Part shown: in pieces, positions 32,623 to 45,665 of the stretch
Numbering within the stretch: the first letter of the stretch is position 1
Layout of the letters: each line of letters starts with the position of its first letter
Assembly (NCBI GenBank): GCA_022457065.1
Contig: JAJGBQ010000001.1
Coordinates: 2,666,001-2,730,000, forward strand
Length of the DNA: 64,000 nucleotides
Direction of reading: 5' to 3'
From: Curvularia sp. ZM96
Taxonomy: Eukaryota > Ascomycota > Dothideomycetes > Pleosporales > Pleosporaceae
The notes under the pieces: model-generated
Databases searched by the model: none
What the model was told of the DNA's origin: nothing
The model's input: only the letters and a program-made list of their open reading frames with translations
Translations under genes and position numbers: made by a program

Positions 32623-35563
32623 TTATCTTTGTTGCTGAGAGCGGGAAAGGTTGCTTCCGTTTACAAGGGCTTGGTTTTGGTCGCTGGAGCCGTTTGTGGG
32701 GGGTGTTGCGAGCTGCATTGGGCTACCATGACCGTCAAGCTGGAAAGCAGTCTTATCCCCCACAGGCCCTCGACCAGCAACTTCAGCAACAGATGCCACC
32801 AAAGCATCGTCCATGGGCGTAAGGTCGGAATCCTCCATTGCGGTTGATGCAGGTGGAGGCGGGGGCGGAGGCGGAGGCGTAGGTTGCGGCACTTCAGAGC
32901 CAGTGCGTGTTCTCTTTGGTGAACCAAATCGACCTTCTTCGTCTCTTTTTCGCTTCAGCTCAGATGCTGAATCGGAAAGAGCAGAATCGTCAGCCATGGC
33001 TGCCACACTGTCAGAAGTGCATTCGCTCCCTCCTTCTTTAACTGCATCTTGTGGAGTGTCTGGTGTCCCGTTCCTAATGTCCGACATGGTAACACTTTGT
33101 GAAGTCTTCATCTTCTGCCGTTGATCCCGCTTCCTGACGGCCTTGTCCATGAACTCTTTCACATATTTTCGCACGGTTTTCTCATGATTTGAGCTGATTT
33201 TAGCTGTGGGATCTTTGACACGTCCGGATTTATAGTCACCGCGCACAAGCTTCTTTGCGACCTGCAACTATTGTGAGCAGATTGGTATGGACCTAGAGTG
33301 GAACGACCTACTTCTTTGCTAAGTCTCTTGACATCTTCCTTATCCAGCTTCTTCCGGTAGGATGACGTTACAGCCATAACGTGGGGTGACAACTATAAAA
33401 GTCAGTCACACTCGCTGCATGGATTAAAAAAAAACTCACTGTTGCCTCGTAGATCTTCTCCTGCTTTTCTATCGGTAAACTGCGCCACTTTTCATCACGC
33501 AACGCCGGCTCCTTATGTTCATCAGGGGCTGGTTGTGGGGTAGTAGAGGCAGAATGTCTGGTCGGTGTTTCCGTCGACGTTATACGTGATATGATGTCTT
33601 GCAGCATCTGCGTATCACTCTTAGCTTTGTTCGGTTGAGTCGGCGTGTTGACAGCTTGGGTCGGACGTTGCCATTGAGTGACACCGGATGAGTTGTAGAA
33701 ATACGTTGAGCCATTCTCTGCAGTGGCTTGGAACCATCCTGGTGGAAGGTTGTTGGGCTGACGAGGTCGATTAGCTGGCCGGCCAGCAGCGAAAAAGCCG
33801 GCTGGACCACGGGGCGCATTCAAAGCACGAGGGCCGGAGGGAATGTTTGTGGCAGATGGACCTTTTGGCGCAATTGCAGAAGGTGACTTTGATCTAGACC
33901 TCGATCGCTCCCGGCCTCGTTCACGCCGCTCGAAGTGGTTTTCTGTGCGGACAGGTGTGCCGGCGTTTGGATCTCTCTTGATACGTGGTATCCTGTACGC
34001 AACCTCTAGTTTACTCCAGGCACTGAGAAGTTCTGCAGCCAAGGTTTCGACCCGCTCATCTCCGTAGTCTTTTAGTTCTGCGACAGCCTCTTCAATGCCA
34101 GATTCCTGGATTTTGTTTCGCGTGATTCGCGGAAGTCTTTGAAGGATGTCAAGTACTTGCAAAACGACGTTGGCATCTTCTTGCCATATCTTCAGCGTCT
34201 TTTTCAGTGTCTGGTAGCCGTGAAACTGAACAATGCGGTGGCCAACCCTCTCGTTGCTGTTCTGCATGCGGCTGAGCAGCTTGACTGCTATCCATTTTTC
34301 GGTACATTGGCGCAGAGCAGGCACAATCTTCTTCACTCCATCCTCGTCGAGTTCCCTTGGCTGCAAATCGTTGACGTATTCCTCGTCGTCTTCACTGGCC
34401 TTCTTCCTGCGGGGCTTCTTGGCAACAATTGCTTCGTCCCAGGCAGCACCATCATCAATGCCAAGCGCCTGAATCATATCCGTGGATAACTTTGTTGCAT
34501 TGTCAGATTGTGTCTTTCCACCAATGAAACCGCTGCAATTAGGTTCACCGCAGTAACATGGTTGCGGATCCGCGCCGTACCGATCCACATTGTAGTTGAA
34601 GACGAGCTCCTCGCCTGCTCTGACCTGCCGCTCAACAAAGATGCCCATGCGCAATTTATCGCCGACGACCCATTTGTCAACGAAACAGTTGGGGTTGCAC
34701 GAGTGATTGCAGAATCGGCCAAGGTTTCCTTTCTTGGTGGCATCCACGAATTCGCCCTTGGTAAGAGACATGAAGTAGAAATGCTTGATTCCTTCTTCGT
34801 CGTACTGGCCCATGCGCCGACGAAAGGTACGTTCATCGATGACCTCGCCAATGTACTCGAAAACGAATTCACCCGGCGCCATGTCCTTGTTGGCGCGAAG
34901 ACCAAAGCCTTTCTTTTCTGTCTTGATGACGGAGACGTCGGCGTACTGTTTTCGCTGGAAGCGTTGATTCTGACAACGCCTGCCGCAGCCGCAGTCTCCC
35001 ACACACTCCATTTTTGTGGCGCGGTTGATGCAGTCCGAGTCTTCGCCACACGCATGATTCTTCCTGGTTGTAGCGTCATATTCCTCTTGACAGTCGCATT
35101 CCAGCGCAGGATCTGTTGTGCCGATGGTCTTGTTCGCGTATGTGCATTCGGGTAGGACGATGAAAGTCTCTTTGGCGGCTTCGGTCGAGTCTGGGAGGTC
35201 GAGGTACAGCGGAGGCGGTCGTGTGACGACTTTCTGGGCCGCCGTGCGCGATAGCTTGGGTGCTTTGCCAGGTTCCATTTTCAACGTGACGTCTCCACCT
35301 AAGGTTTCTTCGTGGGCGCTGGCGGGCGAGGGTGCGTCTGACTCTTGCTTGACCATGGGCGACCGAGATTTGGATCGCGACTTGAGCCTAGGTGGTATGC
35401 TGAGCGGTGTGGGTGCGCGGTCGAGCGAGTCGGTCTCGTCCACCTTTACCAGACCCGAGCCGTGACCCTCACTTGCCCCTTCCGAGGTCGCGCCTTCCAG
35501 CTTCATTTCGCGTAGCTCAGGCTCTAACTGAGCGTGGCTCTTTTCCGAATCGCTATTCGCCAT
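32623..35563 (-). CDS. set2: Set2 histone H3 lysine 36 methyltransferase
   Basis: Methylates H3K36 on transcribed chromatin while bound to the phosphorylated Pol II tail. Exons 35563-33440, 33392-33312 and 33261-32623 give 947 residues. Domains in order: AWS at about 155-202 (CINRATKMECVGDCGCGRRC), SET at about 203-326 (GFGLRANKDMAPGEFVFEYIGEV, RFCNHSCNPNC, ELVFNYNVDRYG), post-SET at about 334-350 (CYCGEPNCSGFIGG), a TFIIS-N-like helical segment (LKIWQEDANVVLQVLDIL), WW at about 607-634 (LPPGWFQ...TQWQRP) and the SRI domain encoded by the last two exons (YRKKLDKEDVKRLSKE, AKKLVRGDYKSGRVKDP). This is the full Set2 layout. The C-terminal 120 residues are low-complexity with a run of nine or more prolines. 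Confidence 0.97.
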
Positions 35564-38500
35564 GTTGGCGACCGTCGTGGGGGTGGAGGGAGATGCTGTG
35601 GGCGGAGGGTGGAGGATCGCGAGGTTCTGAATGGAAGGGACGCTAACGTTTGATGCCTTTGATCACGCATACACAGAGGACGACTACCTAATCACCTCAT
35701 GTTCCAAGCGATGCGCACGTAACAGGCAGTATCAGACCTTCTTCTGGCAAACTTGAACAAGAAGCGAATTACTAGGGCGGACACGGTCGCTTGAGACAGC
35801 TGGGCCACGGCTGGGGGGCAAATCTTTGCTCTCCCCCTGGACACCGGGTGGTATGCGAGGGCCCAGATTTCGTTCTGTACGCATTAAACGGCTTAGAAAC
35901 GCAGAGCGACACGGCTCGACCACAGCATGTATTGTTTTGACGCGGTTGGTATACAGGTACGCGGGTTCGGGGTCGGCGCACGCAGATGTTATCGCGGGTT
36001 CGAGCGCGCTTGGCTCACTGGCACAGCTGGCAATTCCCTGTGTTTCTCTCAAATATATATTCGCATTTGTCGTATAAGCAGATGTGGACTTGGAGACCTG
36101 GGCAGAAGACGATGTGTTCGAGTGGCGCCATGCGCGACGTGGGGTGTGTTGACGATACTTTGAAGATGTGAACAAAAACTAGCCTTGTCCCACTTGGCCC
36201 AGTCTCAGCCTCGGCCTCGCATTTGCGGAAGCAGGGCGCCTCCGCCGGCGAAAGCCAGTCGAGCGCACACAAACCATGTCACCGATATAAGGAAATATAT
36301 TAGACAGAAAGAAATTGGTACAAGGAATTATCGTGCAAAAAGCCGCAGGGAGGTAAAGAGAGGCAGACTACTGGCAACTCGAAGAGACTCTACAAGGTTT
36401 GTTAGAACGTGGCAGCGACATGGTCAGTGTTGGGCGAAATGAGGCCATTGGCAGGCTTCTGTTGCAAAGGCTGCTGGGGGATGCCCACTTACGCCGGCCC
36501 CATTGGCGCTCTAGACAGTGTATGTACGCGGTGCCGTCGAGTGCTATATTCAGAAGCATGGCTGGACACCACACATGTCTGAAGGTTGTACAAAGCGTCG
36601 CTAGATGACGGTGCTGGCTTATGGAAAACGTGCTCCGGCAATGACAGAGGCTGGTCACATCAGCGGCTTTGGCATTGGCGCTATGCATGCAGGCATGGTG
36701 TCATGGAAACCCATGGGGTGGTTTTTGCGGGCGTGGGGACGACTCATGTACATGTAGGATACATTGGATAAGATTGCCCTAGCGTGCCTCAAATAGCATC
36801 AGTGCCCACACGAGCGTCGGGCGCCGTGAACGAGAACGAGTGATGTCTCCAAGGACTGAGACAGTCGAGGAAGCCGTTGGAAAACAGCCGCCACTTGCTT
36901 CTTAGAAAGCCACTCCGACTCAGACTAGCGCAAACCCAATCCATAGGTGCATGAGCAAAACGAAACCGCCTTTTTTTTTGCTGTTTGCGTACGTACGTAT
37001 GTAGGTATGCACACGATAAACCTGGAGTCCTTGCTGGGGCTGTGACCCACGATCAGCGGCTCATGACGTCTCGAGGAAATGGCAAGCGTGGTGGGAGTGT
37101 ATCATGACTTGGCCGTCTCTGCATGTGCATGTCGTCGGTCTCAACGATGCCGGACAACGTCATCCAGGTCGGTGGCCCTCAACACATGTAGAGCCTGTCG
37201 TGCGCAGTGGGTGGCGGGCGTGACGTCTCGGAACCTCTGATGGCAATGGGAGCGGCCGCGAGGGCAAGATGTCGAGAGTTCATTACGGGACGCTGGGGCT
37301 TGGCGGTGTGCTGTGATTGGCCAGTCTAAGCGAGCTTGCCCGGCTCGCTAGCGCAAACTCTACCCAACGGCTACTCAGTCCGAAAACACGCCTCCCTGCA
37401 CCCAGCCTGGAAATTCTGAGACGCGAGGCCCGCCCGCCATCGAAAAGGACACCTGTGACCTGTGTTATTGGAGGCCATGCCGAGTCGCGGGCCGCTCCCG
37501 ATCGTCGAATGGCTTCGCGCGGGAGACTTTTCCAGCAGCTGGGCGGTGCTGCCTGGCAATGCAAAGCGCTTTTTTTATTTTTTATTCCGGTGGCCGGCCA
37601 GCTCGACGCAAGCAAGAGAAGCATAGAGGGCGTCGAGCCATGCAGCCGCGACGAACGTGGTGCTCTGCTCTATACATGTCTCGCTAGTACTGGTCCTGGA
37701 GGATATTACAGATCGCACCGTTGGAGACAGGGATCCCACCGTCGCAGTCGTCCTATTAGGCGCGACGCTCTCTGAACGATCCGCGCTGGACCGCGCTTGA
37801 CAGATTGCGCGCGCGCCACGAACCACTGTTGCTGTGTACCGCGACATGTGCGCCTCATGGCCGCTTCACCTTGACCGCCGTCGCGCAAAAACACGGTACT
37901 GCAACCTGCTTGTGTAGGTACATGTCTCCCAGTCAGTCAGCCAGCCCGCCAGACAGCCAGCCAGCCCAACCGAGGCAGAAGTAAGCATGGAGAAAACACG
38001 ACGGCAGGGGACGTGTGGTGCAAGGGAAGAAAGGCCCTTTGGTCTCAGCCTAAACCCTCCCCGGCTGGTGAGACACGGCTCAGGCCAGAGCCCTTGCCAT
38101 TGGCTCGCCCGTTTGCGCAATCGTTTCTGAACATCCACTGACGGCCTTCGAGATGGGTTAAAGCGCCGCCAGATCTATGCTGCAGACCTGGGCTTTGTTA
38201 TCGATTTGCGACAAGCACTGATTTGGACCGTCCCCGTGCGGGAAGCCTTGGGAGCTACAGTCTGCAAGTGGGGACTAGCCGCCTCCCATTCGTTTTCGAC
38301 CAAATCCGCTAATGTATAACATACCGGGTGGCTCTTCCCAGTAATCTCTGACAAGCAAGCAGCAGTCTCTCCTAATTATCTTCTTGACCCAGCCTCATGA
38401 GGTGGTCCCTTTGACGCGCTCTTCCTGCCTGCTGGCATGAAACCCACCACCAGAGCCCCCCGCAGGTTTCTTTGATTTTTACGGCTCTTCTTCATCCCGC

Positions 38501-38719
38501 TCGTTACTCTTTCGTTTCAGCACTCTCGTTTGTTCTCTTGGTAGTAGACGCAGCTATACAACCGCGCGCCAGGGCGCGTTGCTCTTCGCGCCGGTCCACT
38601 TACTTCAAGGCCTTGTGATCGATGCTCGATTTGTCTGGTTGCATACAGCGAGATTTTGCCGTAGCTGCTTTTTAGTCTTCTGCCCTCACCTATTTCCATT
38701 TGGTCTCGACGATCACGAC
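35564..38719. other. 3.2 kb non-coding divergent interval
   Basis: This lies between Set2 (minus) and the AT-hook gene (plus). I see no conserved-looking frame; the listed open frames are short, overlapping and of mixed strand. The interval holds T-tracts (for example near 36.97 and 37.57 kb), ACGT-rich runs near 36.99 kb and a CAGC-type simple repeat near 37.94 kb. Part of it (about 38.1 kb onward) may be the transcribed leader of the AT-hook gene. Confidence 0.55.
37932..37970 (+). repeat. Imperfect CAGC/CAGT simple repeat
   Basis: A short run of the units cagt, cagc and cagcc, broken by a few changes, lies in the non-coding interval upstream of the AT-hook gene. Confidence 0.5.
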
Positions 38720-39857
38720 ATGGAGCCCTCCCTCTCACGCGACCCACCGTGGCAAGAGCACGAAAAGGTACATACCCCTCCAAAAACAACCCGTCTGGCC
38801 CTCGTTGCCATTGTGAACCCGATTAACCCAACCCATCCTTGATAGGTATACTTACTTGCCGAAGTGCTAAAGGCAGCTCCAGTACCCTCTCATGTTCTCT
38901 TTGCATTCATACGCGACGCCAATATCCAGCCACGATGGAACGACATGGCGTTGCCTCCTGGTGCGTTCACCTTGCCTCTTCGGTTTACCCGATTCTCTTG
39001 TTGATTCAACAAGTCAACCCCACCCAGCTTCATGTGCAGACACAGACAAATCCATGCTAATATGCCACTTACACTTAGGTCGGTCTGTTCGCTCCAGCCA
39101 AATGGCATTCGAGAACCTTGCGGCAACATACACTGTTCCAGGACAAGATTATCGACGTCCTCACTTGCCAGCTCCAATGATGTACCCAGGCCCCGACACA
39201 TCTAAAAAGCGACCACACCAACCAGAGACCTCTGCACCCGTTGGGCGACTGCTGCAACCTCGTCCCCCGCATTCCTACCCAGGAGAATTCATGCCCGCCG
39301 GCCCTGCGTATTCCTCAGCGGTACACCCAGCGGGGGAACCGACACATAAGAAGAAACGCGGTAGACCGACAAAGGCCGAGGCACAACAGAGAGCACAGGA
39401 AGCTGCAGCGCGAGGTGAAGTATATCCACCCCCAAGGAGAGGAAGACAGTCCCTTACGGGGCCACCGGAGCCATCACCACTTGGCCCAGATTCACGGCCG
39501 CTCGATCGCACAACTCCTCCAACAACCACGCATTCGCAAGCAGCTCCCGTACGGACACCACAGCAACAAGTCGGAACCGAACAAGGCTCAGAATCATCCT
39601 CCGGGAAGAGAAGGCGCACAAGACCACAGCCACTAGAGCTGGAAAAACACCAAACACCCGCCGAATTGGGATCCCCCATCGCATATGGATCGGCCGACCC
39701 TAGTCGCAGCCAAGCATATGCATCGTTCACGCCCAAATCCGCGCCTTTGCCATCTTCGATCGAATCCAGGGACAAGGACATCCGCATGGAAGGAGTCGAA
39801 GAGACTCAGGCACGAACTACGACACCTCACTCGTTTAAAGACACAGTTGGCATATAA
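38720..39857 (+). CDS. AT-hook protein with possible Myb/SANT-like N-terminus (313 aa)
   Basis: Exons 38720-38767, 38846-38960 and 39079-39857 give 313 residues. The N-terminus (DPPWQEHEKVYLLAEVLKAA ... PRWNDMALPPGRSVRSSQMAF) has the spaced W...LL..L......W......GR.......F pattern of the divergent Myb/SANT-like domains common in fungi; that is inference. A single AT-hook, KKKRGRPTKAE, at about residue 145 indicates binding to the minor groove of AT-rich DNA. The rest is disordered, rich in Pro, Gln, Arg and Ser. A second basic stretch (GKRRRTRPQP) may be a nuclear signal. I do not recognise a named gene. Its isolation between non-coding gaps of 3.2 and 3.8 kb is unlike the rest of the conserved part of the window and resembles the setting of developmental regulators. 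Confidence 0.8.
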
Positions 39858-42800
39858 CAGCGTTTCCTTCGTCACAAAAGCAACACACGGCGGTAATCTT
39901 GTTTTGAAAGCGTTCCGTCAACGACTTTACTTATGCACTCACGATGACCTTTATGAGCATGCTATCATAGAAGCATGTTCTGCCAGTTTCGCGCACGCAT
40001 CATTCACCATGCTCATGCTGTTACTTTTTGCTTTGGGGTTGTTTGTGCCCCAAGCACATCATCATTATCTTCTCCTTCAGGCTCGTTTCTTTGTCAAGAC
40101 CTGTTAGTTCATTTCTCACTTGACCGCATGTTGACACTCTATGAAGGTTAGGATATGACATGGCTCCATCTACTTAATGTTTTACAGTTGCCATCTTAAC
40201 GAGTCAAGAGTTTTGTTTCTTTCCTTCTTCCGGCAACGGAACACTCTCCCCGGCCGGTTGCTTTATCGCAACGTGTACGATAGATGGTTTCTCAATAAGT
40301 TTTGCATCACGGCCTTTGTATCCAAAAAAGAAAAACAACTACGAGCAATAGCATCAATCTTAAAACCGAACGTGGCCAATCATCACGCGAGTTTTCCGTC
40401 GTTTGAACAGAACAGGTCTTGTACCACGTCGTACTACGCTTCTGCACATTGATCTGGGTATATCCTGTCCATCTAACTGTCATGGATGATGTTCTCACGA
40501 CGTAGAGTCACTGCATGCTGACCAGGGAGACAGCATAGGAAGTGGCTGGGAAGACGAATCGGGCGGGGTATCATGGACACCCGCGGGCGATACAAGCGAC
40601 GGGTTTAGTTTCACCAGAAATATCCCACAAGCTCTGGTACCACTATCGCCCACCTCTCTATTCGATATGCATGACCACAAATACGGGGTATGTTTTTTTT
40701 TATTGCTACCCCACGCAAGAACATTCAGCGAACTGCATCTAAGCGCCCTCTAGAATACCATCCCAACCCGGCAATCAATGACATCTAAGAGTCCCAACCG
40801 CGATCAGCCATTTCGCCAGAAAAAGGAGGTGGTTGGGAGGTCTGGGAGAAACGGGCAGTAGGTATTGGTTGGGCGCCTGGAGGGCGAATGACTAGGTGCA
40901 GGTTTATGGCCACAAATTGAGGCTTGCCGACGACAGCTGCAGCGAAAAGGGAGTGTACATGCCGCCAATGCATGCACGCATCGACCACATCCCAACGCCG
41001 AAAACCAAAACAGACGCTTCTTGTCCAACCAACTTAGCCTGTACAAAAATGACTACAGTTGAAACACGCGGGCCCGACCCATTGCCATTATCGTGGAAGT
41101 ACGTCGTCTTCGCAAATGCTGCTTCCCTGTCACGACGATAGAACCGGGCGAAAGCACTTGCTTATCATGATTAATTTACTTTCTGGGTCCCACTGAACCG
41201 TTCCCTCATTTGGTCCCCGAAAAGCAAATAGTCCGTCCGGATCGGCAATTGAATAACTGTTTCTTTAGAGGGAAAAGAAATACCCGTTTGCTAACGCTCT
41301 AGCCTTGTAAAAACGAAACTCTATCCATCCTTTTCTCAACCAAACAAATGAGATCTCGGCGCACAAAAAACACGCGTGCGATCGGACCATGAGAAACGGC
41401 CGGTCCAAATAAAAGGAAAATTACTAGTTCGGACAAAATAAGCACATGGGGTTTTTCAAATTTCTCGATATACGATGGAATTCTTGCTGGGCATAGCACT
41501 AGTGTTTCTCTTAACGCTAGGTAGCACACAAAACCTGCAGAAATCAACAAAGACATTCGTTGCTTGACCTTTTGAACGCCTCAGTCTGGATTGCTAACAA
41601 TATTGTGTCAACTGCGCATGTTGCTAGCACGACCAAGTATTCTGTTTCCGCGTCACGACCGGGCTTTCCCCCCCAGAAAAGTAATCCAAGTCCGAGAGAG
41701 ACGAAGAGGGAAGGAGAGCGGAAGATGATTTGACGCGTATGCACGGACCATAGGTTCTTCTCACACTCCCCATACAGGCGGAGCTTGCGAAAGGTTGAAC
41801 ATGTTACAGTCGGAAAGGAGGATTAATGCTGCTGCTACAGAGCACCATGCTCATTATCGCGTTCGCAGTGGAAATCGGGCCGCAACATGCTACCTAGTAG
41901 TTCTATACCAAAACATAGAGAAAAAGCATCACTATATTATGACATATCTGCCGCCCTCGTTTCCCGTAATAATCGCCACCGTGCATCTGCCTGTTTTGCG
42001 TTTTCATCCCGCGCTTACCTGCCAATCGCATTTCCCCAAAACTCTACCTAGCGGGCTGAAACAAATCTTAACAGGCAGTTATTATGGCCCAGCTTTTCCA
42101 TCCTTCCGCCTTCTCCCGCTCTTCCTTTGCCCACACACCCCTTTCCCTTTTCCTTTTTCATACGCGGCGATCATATAAACACTGCCCGGATGCAGTTTAG
42201 TCCACAAAGTGTATTTAGGCAAGGCCATCCGACCCTCTTTTTCCTCGCTTCCATGGCCGGCGCAAGATGTGTAATTGCCCGTCACGTCATTATTAAAAGA
42301 TTTCTCTTTTGTATTTAGCTTATTTTATTTTTTTCTTAAGGTTAAAACCATGTACCCTTACTAGCCGTGCTGACATGTCCGTCCTTCCGAAACCATAGGT
42401 TATGCCACCCGTTTTCTGATACGGCCGTAGAGTCGGACTTGTCTCCGGAGGGGGGAGGGGAGTATACGCACGTAAGATACCGTAATATTTGAGTTGTGGT
42501 GCTTTGCGGATCCGTTTACATACGTACGTGTTTTGCGTAGTTGGGATGGGGAGGGTGTGCATGGGTTCCTGGGTTAGATGGAAAGGTTACAGGGCGACGT
42601 GATGGAGAGCCGAGTGCGTGTTCTTGTCGCTCTAGAACGGTGACGGCAGAAGGGAAAGAGCAGAGTACAGGTAGATGAGCTGTCTGACTGGAATGAGGTC
42701 CAGTGCCGAAGGGTCGTATCGTGTTGTACCTGCATTAGTGGGAAGACGGGCCAGGGATGCAAGTGAGCTTTTGCGTGCATTGGTACCCGTGCCGTGAAAA

Positions 42801-43624
42801 GATACTTCGTAAGTATGACTGTGGCATGCATGCGAGGTGAGCATCGCTGTAGAGCTGGCATGATTTGTAGCAGAACTAAGTGGAAGATTCGTTCTGTTGT
42901 GAAAGCATGGTAGTAATCATGTGGGTGGTACTATGGACAGGTGTGTACGGCAGAAAAGATGTCGAGGGTCATATTACCTAAACAGTTTTTTGGGGGCTAA
43001 TTTGGCTGAGAAGAGAGAAATTTGCGGCAGGTCTGGGGGAACGGGTAAAAGGGGGTAAAAGTGCGTCAATATTAGAGGTATTATATGCTATATGCAGGTT
43101 AATAAGGAGTTGGTAGTCCGCCAAAACGGGTATCTGATTATACACGACTGAGGTTGCGTCTTGTTTTCCTGATGCATAAAAGGTTGCCAGACGTGTATCG
43201 CGTTCTTGCTACGTGATCAGTATTTCATCTTGATGTAGCAGGCTAGCTAAAAAAAAATAGTAGGTTTCCTCCGAAAACCACCATGCGTTTCGCTGCCATG
43301 CTGTGCATAAAGAATGTGTGCAAGAGATTCACTGGATAGTGATTTCCTCTATAGATGCCTGTAAGCCTAGCGGGGTTTGCTGCATGCAGTATATTCGAAA
43401 ATCGCACCTTCGCATGCTCGGGTGCCTTGTAAACTCGAACAAACGCAAAAGCAAGAACAATGAGGGTATCGAGGAAGCAGCTTGGAAGTAATCGTGATCT
43501 AAACAGACACAAGCAAAACTGTATGTAGCTCCATAACTAAAAATGCATACCACTTAAACGCAAAGTTTGCTCGATATAGGAAATAACGCCCCGCTTGAAC
43601 ACGAATTTGAAGCAACAAAAAGAG
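39858..43624. other. 3.8 kb non-coding convergent interval
   Basis: This lies between the stops of the AT-hook gene and the SUZ12-like gene, which is very long for a 3'-to-3' gap. No frame looks coding, no tRNA is seen and I recognise no transposon ends. Several C/T-rich stretches occur near 42.1 kb, and T- or A-tracts near 42.3 and 43.25 kb. Long 3' untranslated regions or a non-coding transcript are possible. Confidence 0.5.
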
Positions 43625-45665
43625 TTAGCCCACCGTGCTAGGTCGGTTTCTGCATTCGCTACAGGTCCATGTCATAGATCTCACATGGACTATGGGCGAC
43701 TGAGATTCAGCATGCTTTTGTATGCAAGAGAGATGAAAATAACGCCGTATGCAGTCCTAATGAAACAAATGTCAGTCACTGCTACGTGTGCTTCGAGATC
43801 TGATCACTTACGATATTGTTGCAAGCGATCATACCTGATGTGCCAGGGCTTGCTGATGCATCTTCACCACAATAACACTCATCGTATGGTAGATCAACGT
43901 CGTTACCATGTCCAACGTTCATCTCCGCCAGTTGTTGAGAAAGATAATTAGTCTCTGCAGTGCTCTTCTTTCGGGCATTGACAATCTCAATGGCTTTGGT
44001 TTGTACCTCCTTCGATATGATACCATCCTCTAACAGCTCATTGAGCTTCTTTGTGAATTCACTGACGGTATCATCATACCATATGCAGGTTTTGCATTTC
44101 GCGAAGCGAATAATTGCGTCCCCTGCATGTATATCCGCATGCAAACTTTCTTCATGCACAAAATCGTCAAAAGCTTTGAGGAATTGGCGTGCAGGTCCAG
44201 ACGTGCCGAGCCGATCAATTTCAGCATGTTTGCGAAGATACATCCAGCCTTCGTCCAATTCGTCGTCGCTTTCACTGATCTCTTCGCCTGGCTGTAAAGG
44301 CCTTTTGGTCAGCGATCTGAAAAATGTAATTCCACGCGGTGCTTTCGGTACGACAAAAGTCTTCTTCTCTTTCTCTGGTCTTTCTTGAACATCTTCTGGG
44401 AGCTTCCGTTGCCTCGGTACGGGACTTGGGAGGATGTCCACCGTCTGTTTTCGTTTTGTGTATTTCAGGTGCTTCTCGACCCTGGCGGCACGTTGGTACC
44501 CATCATCACCCTCCAGGAACCGCTGTTTGTCAAAAGGAAAATCTGGGGCGATTACGCGAACATCGCGGGGATCTTCGACGCGATCACTTGCTCGTTGATC
44601 TGCCTTTGAATCGGCAACTTCGCTGACGAATCGCCAGTGTGTAACGCCATTGTCATCAGTCCCTTCCGGCACCAGCTGATAGGCAAAGTTATCATGCCAG
44701 GCATTCAAGTGCATTTCGAGATCGTGGATCTCCTTTAGTCTCCTGCCCTTGGAACAATGCAGGCAAACAAGATCTGACCGCTCCAGAGTCTCATTTCCAT
44801 AGACATAGGTTAGTCTGTAGCGTGGCGTCAGATCACGGGGCGGTGTGGGATACGAGCTCTGTGGCTCTATGGTGCTTTTGAGACTTCGATTGTGATTTGC
44901 GAGTATTGAGTCCCCTGCTGCAGCGCTGTTCCAGTACATGCTTATCTCTAGATGAATGCCGAGCGGCTTTCCAGCTGCTTTTAGTGGCAGGGTTATCCTA
45001 TCCTGCGGACAATTGAGGATATTTGGAAAAGAGGTCGATATGTATGTAGCTGGTTCCGCAGTAAGGCCCATATAACTGTACAACTCTTGGGCGTCCGCTT
45101 GACTCGCAAAATTGACGCTCAACATCATTCTGTATGCATCACGGATGTCGATCTTTCCTGGTTCTGCAGATATGTCCCTAGGCTTGAGAACGATGGGACT
45201 CATGTCAACTGAGGCTTCTTGGTGGCTCCTATCTGCGCCTCTTAGAATGGCCTCGCGTGAAAAAGATCCTGTGGCCGGCATATCGGATGGCGGGATGATG
45301 GAAACCCTTATGGTACTCGACAGCCGCAACAGGACCCGAACTTTGTTGGTCGGGTTGTCGCGGATTGTCTGTGTGGCCATCCGGCCATTCTGTAGAGTGA
45401 TGGCGTGTATTTTCAGAGTGAAAGAGCCTTTTTGCTTCTCATCGTCCATCATCTTGTCGAGTGTATCGCTCGACGGGGGCTTCCACTGCGAACGAAAGTC
45501 GGAATCAGGCGTTCTACGCTCGCTTCTAGTGCCCCCTTTTGACAAGTTCTCATGGGCTTCTAGGATCTGCGTTAGATTCCGGTCCAGAAATAATGGTGCT
45601 CTTTTCTTTGATAGATATTCGTATAGTAATATATTGCCCGAAAACCTGTCTTGCCTTCCTGGCAT
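43625..45665 (-). CDS. SUZ12-type Polycomb protein (VEFS box) with C-terminal PHD-like finger
   Basis: Core subunit of PRC2, the complex that trimethylates H3K27. Exons 45665-43812 and 43756-43625 give 661 residues. Marks: a C2H2 zinc finger at about 320-345 (VCLHCSKGRRLKEIHDLEMH with LNAWH) and the VEFS box at about 430-540 (TFFRSLTKRPLQPGEE, DDELDEGWMYLRKHAEIDRL, KAFDDFVHEESL, RFAKCKTCIWYDD). Beyond it a cysteine/histidine array runs across the intron: CYCGE, IACNN-x2-C, a His and Cys in YFHLSC, then WTCSEC, the C4HC3 order of a PHD finger. The intron (43811-43757, donor GTAAGT) is in frame. The ATG at 45665 is the first in the long frame; an extra upstream exon cannot be excluded. Confidence 0.86.
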
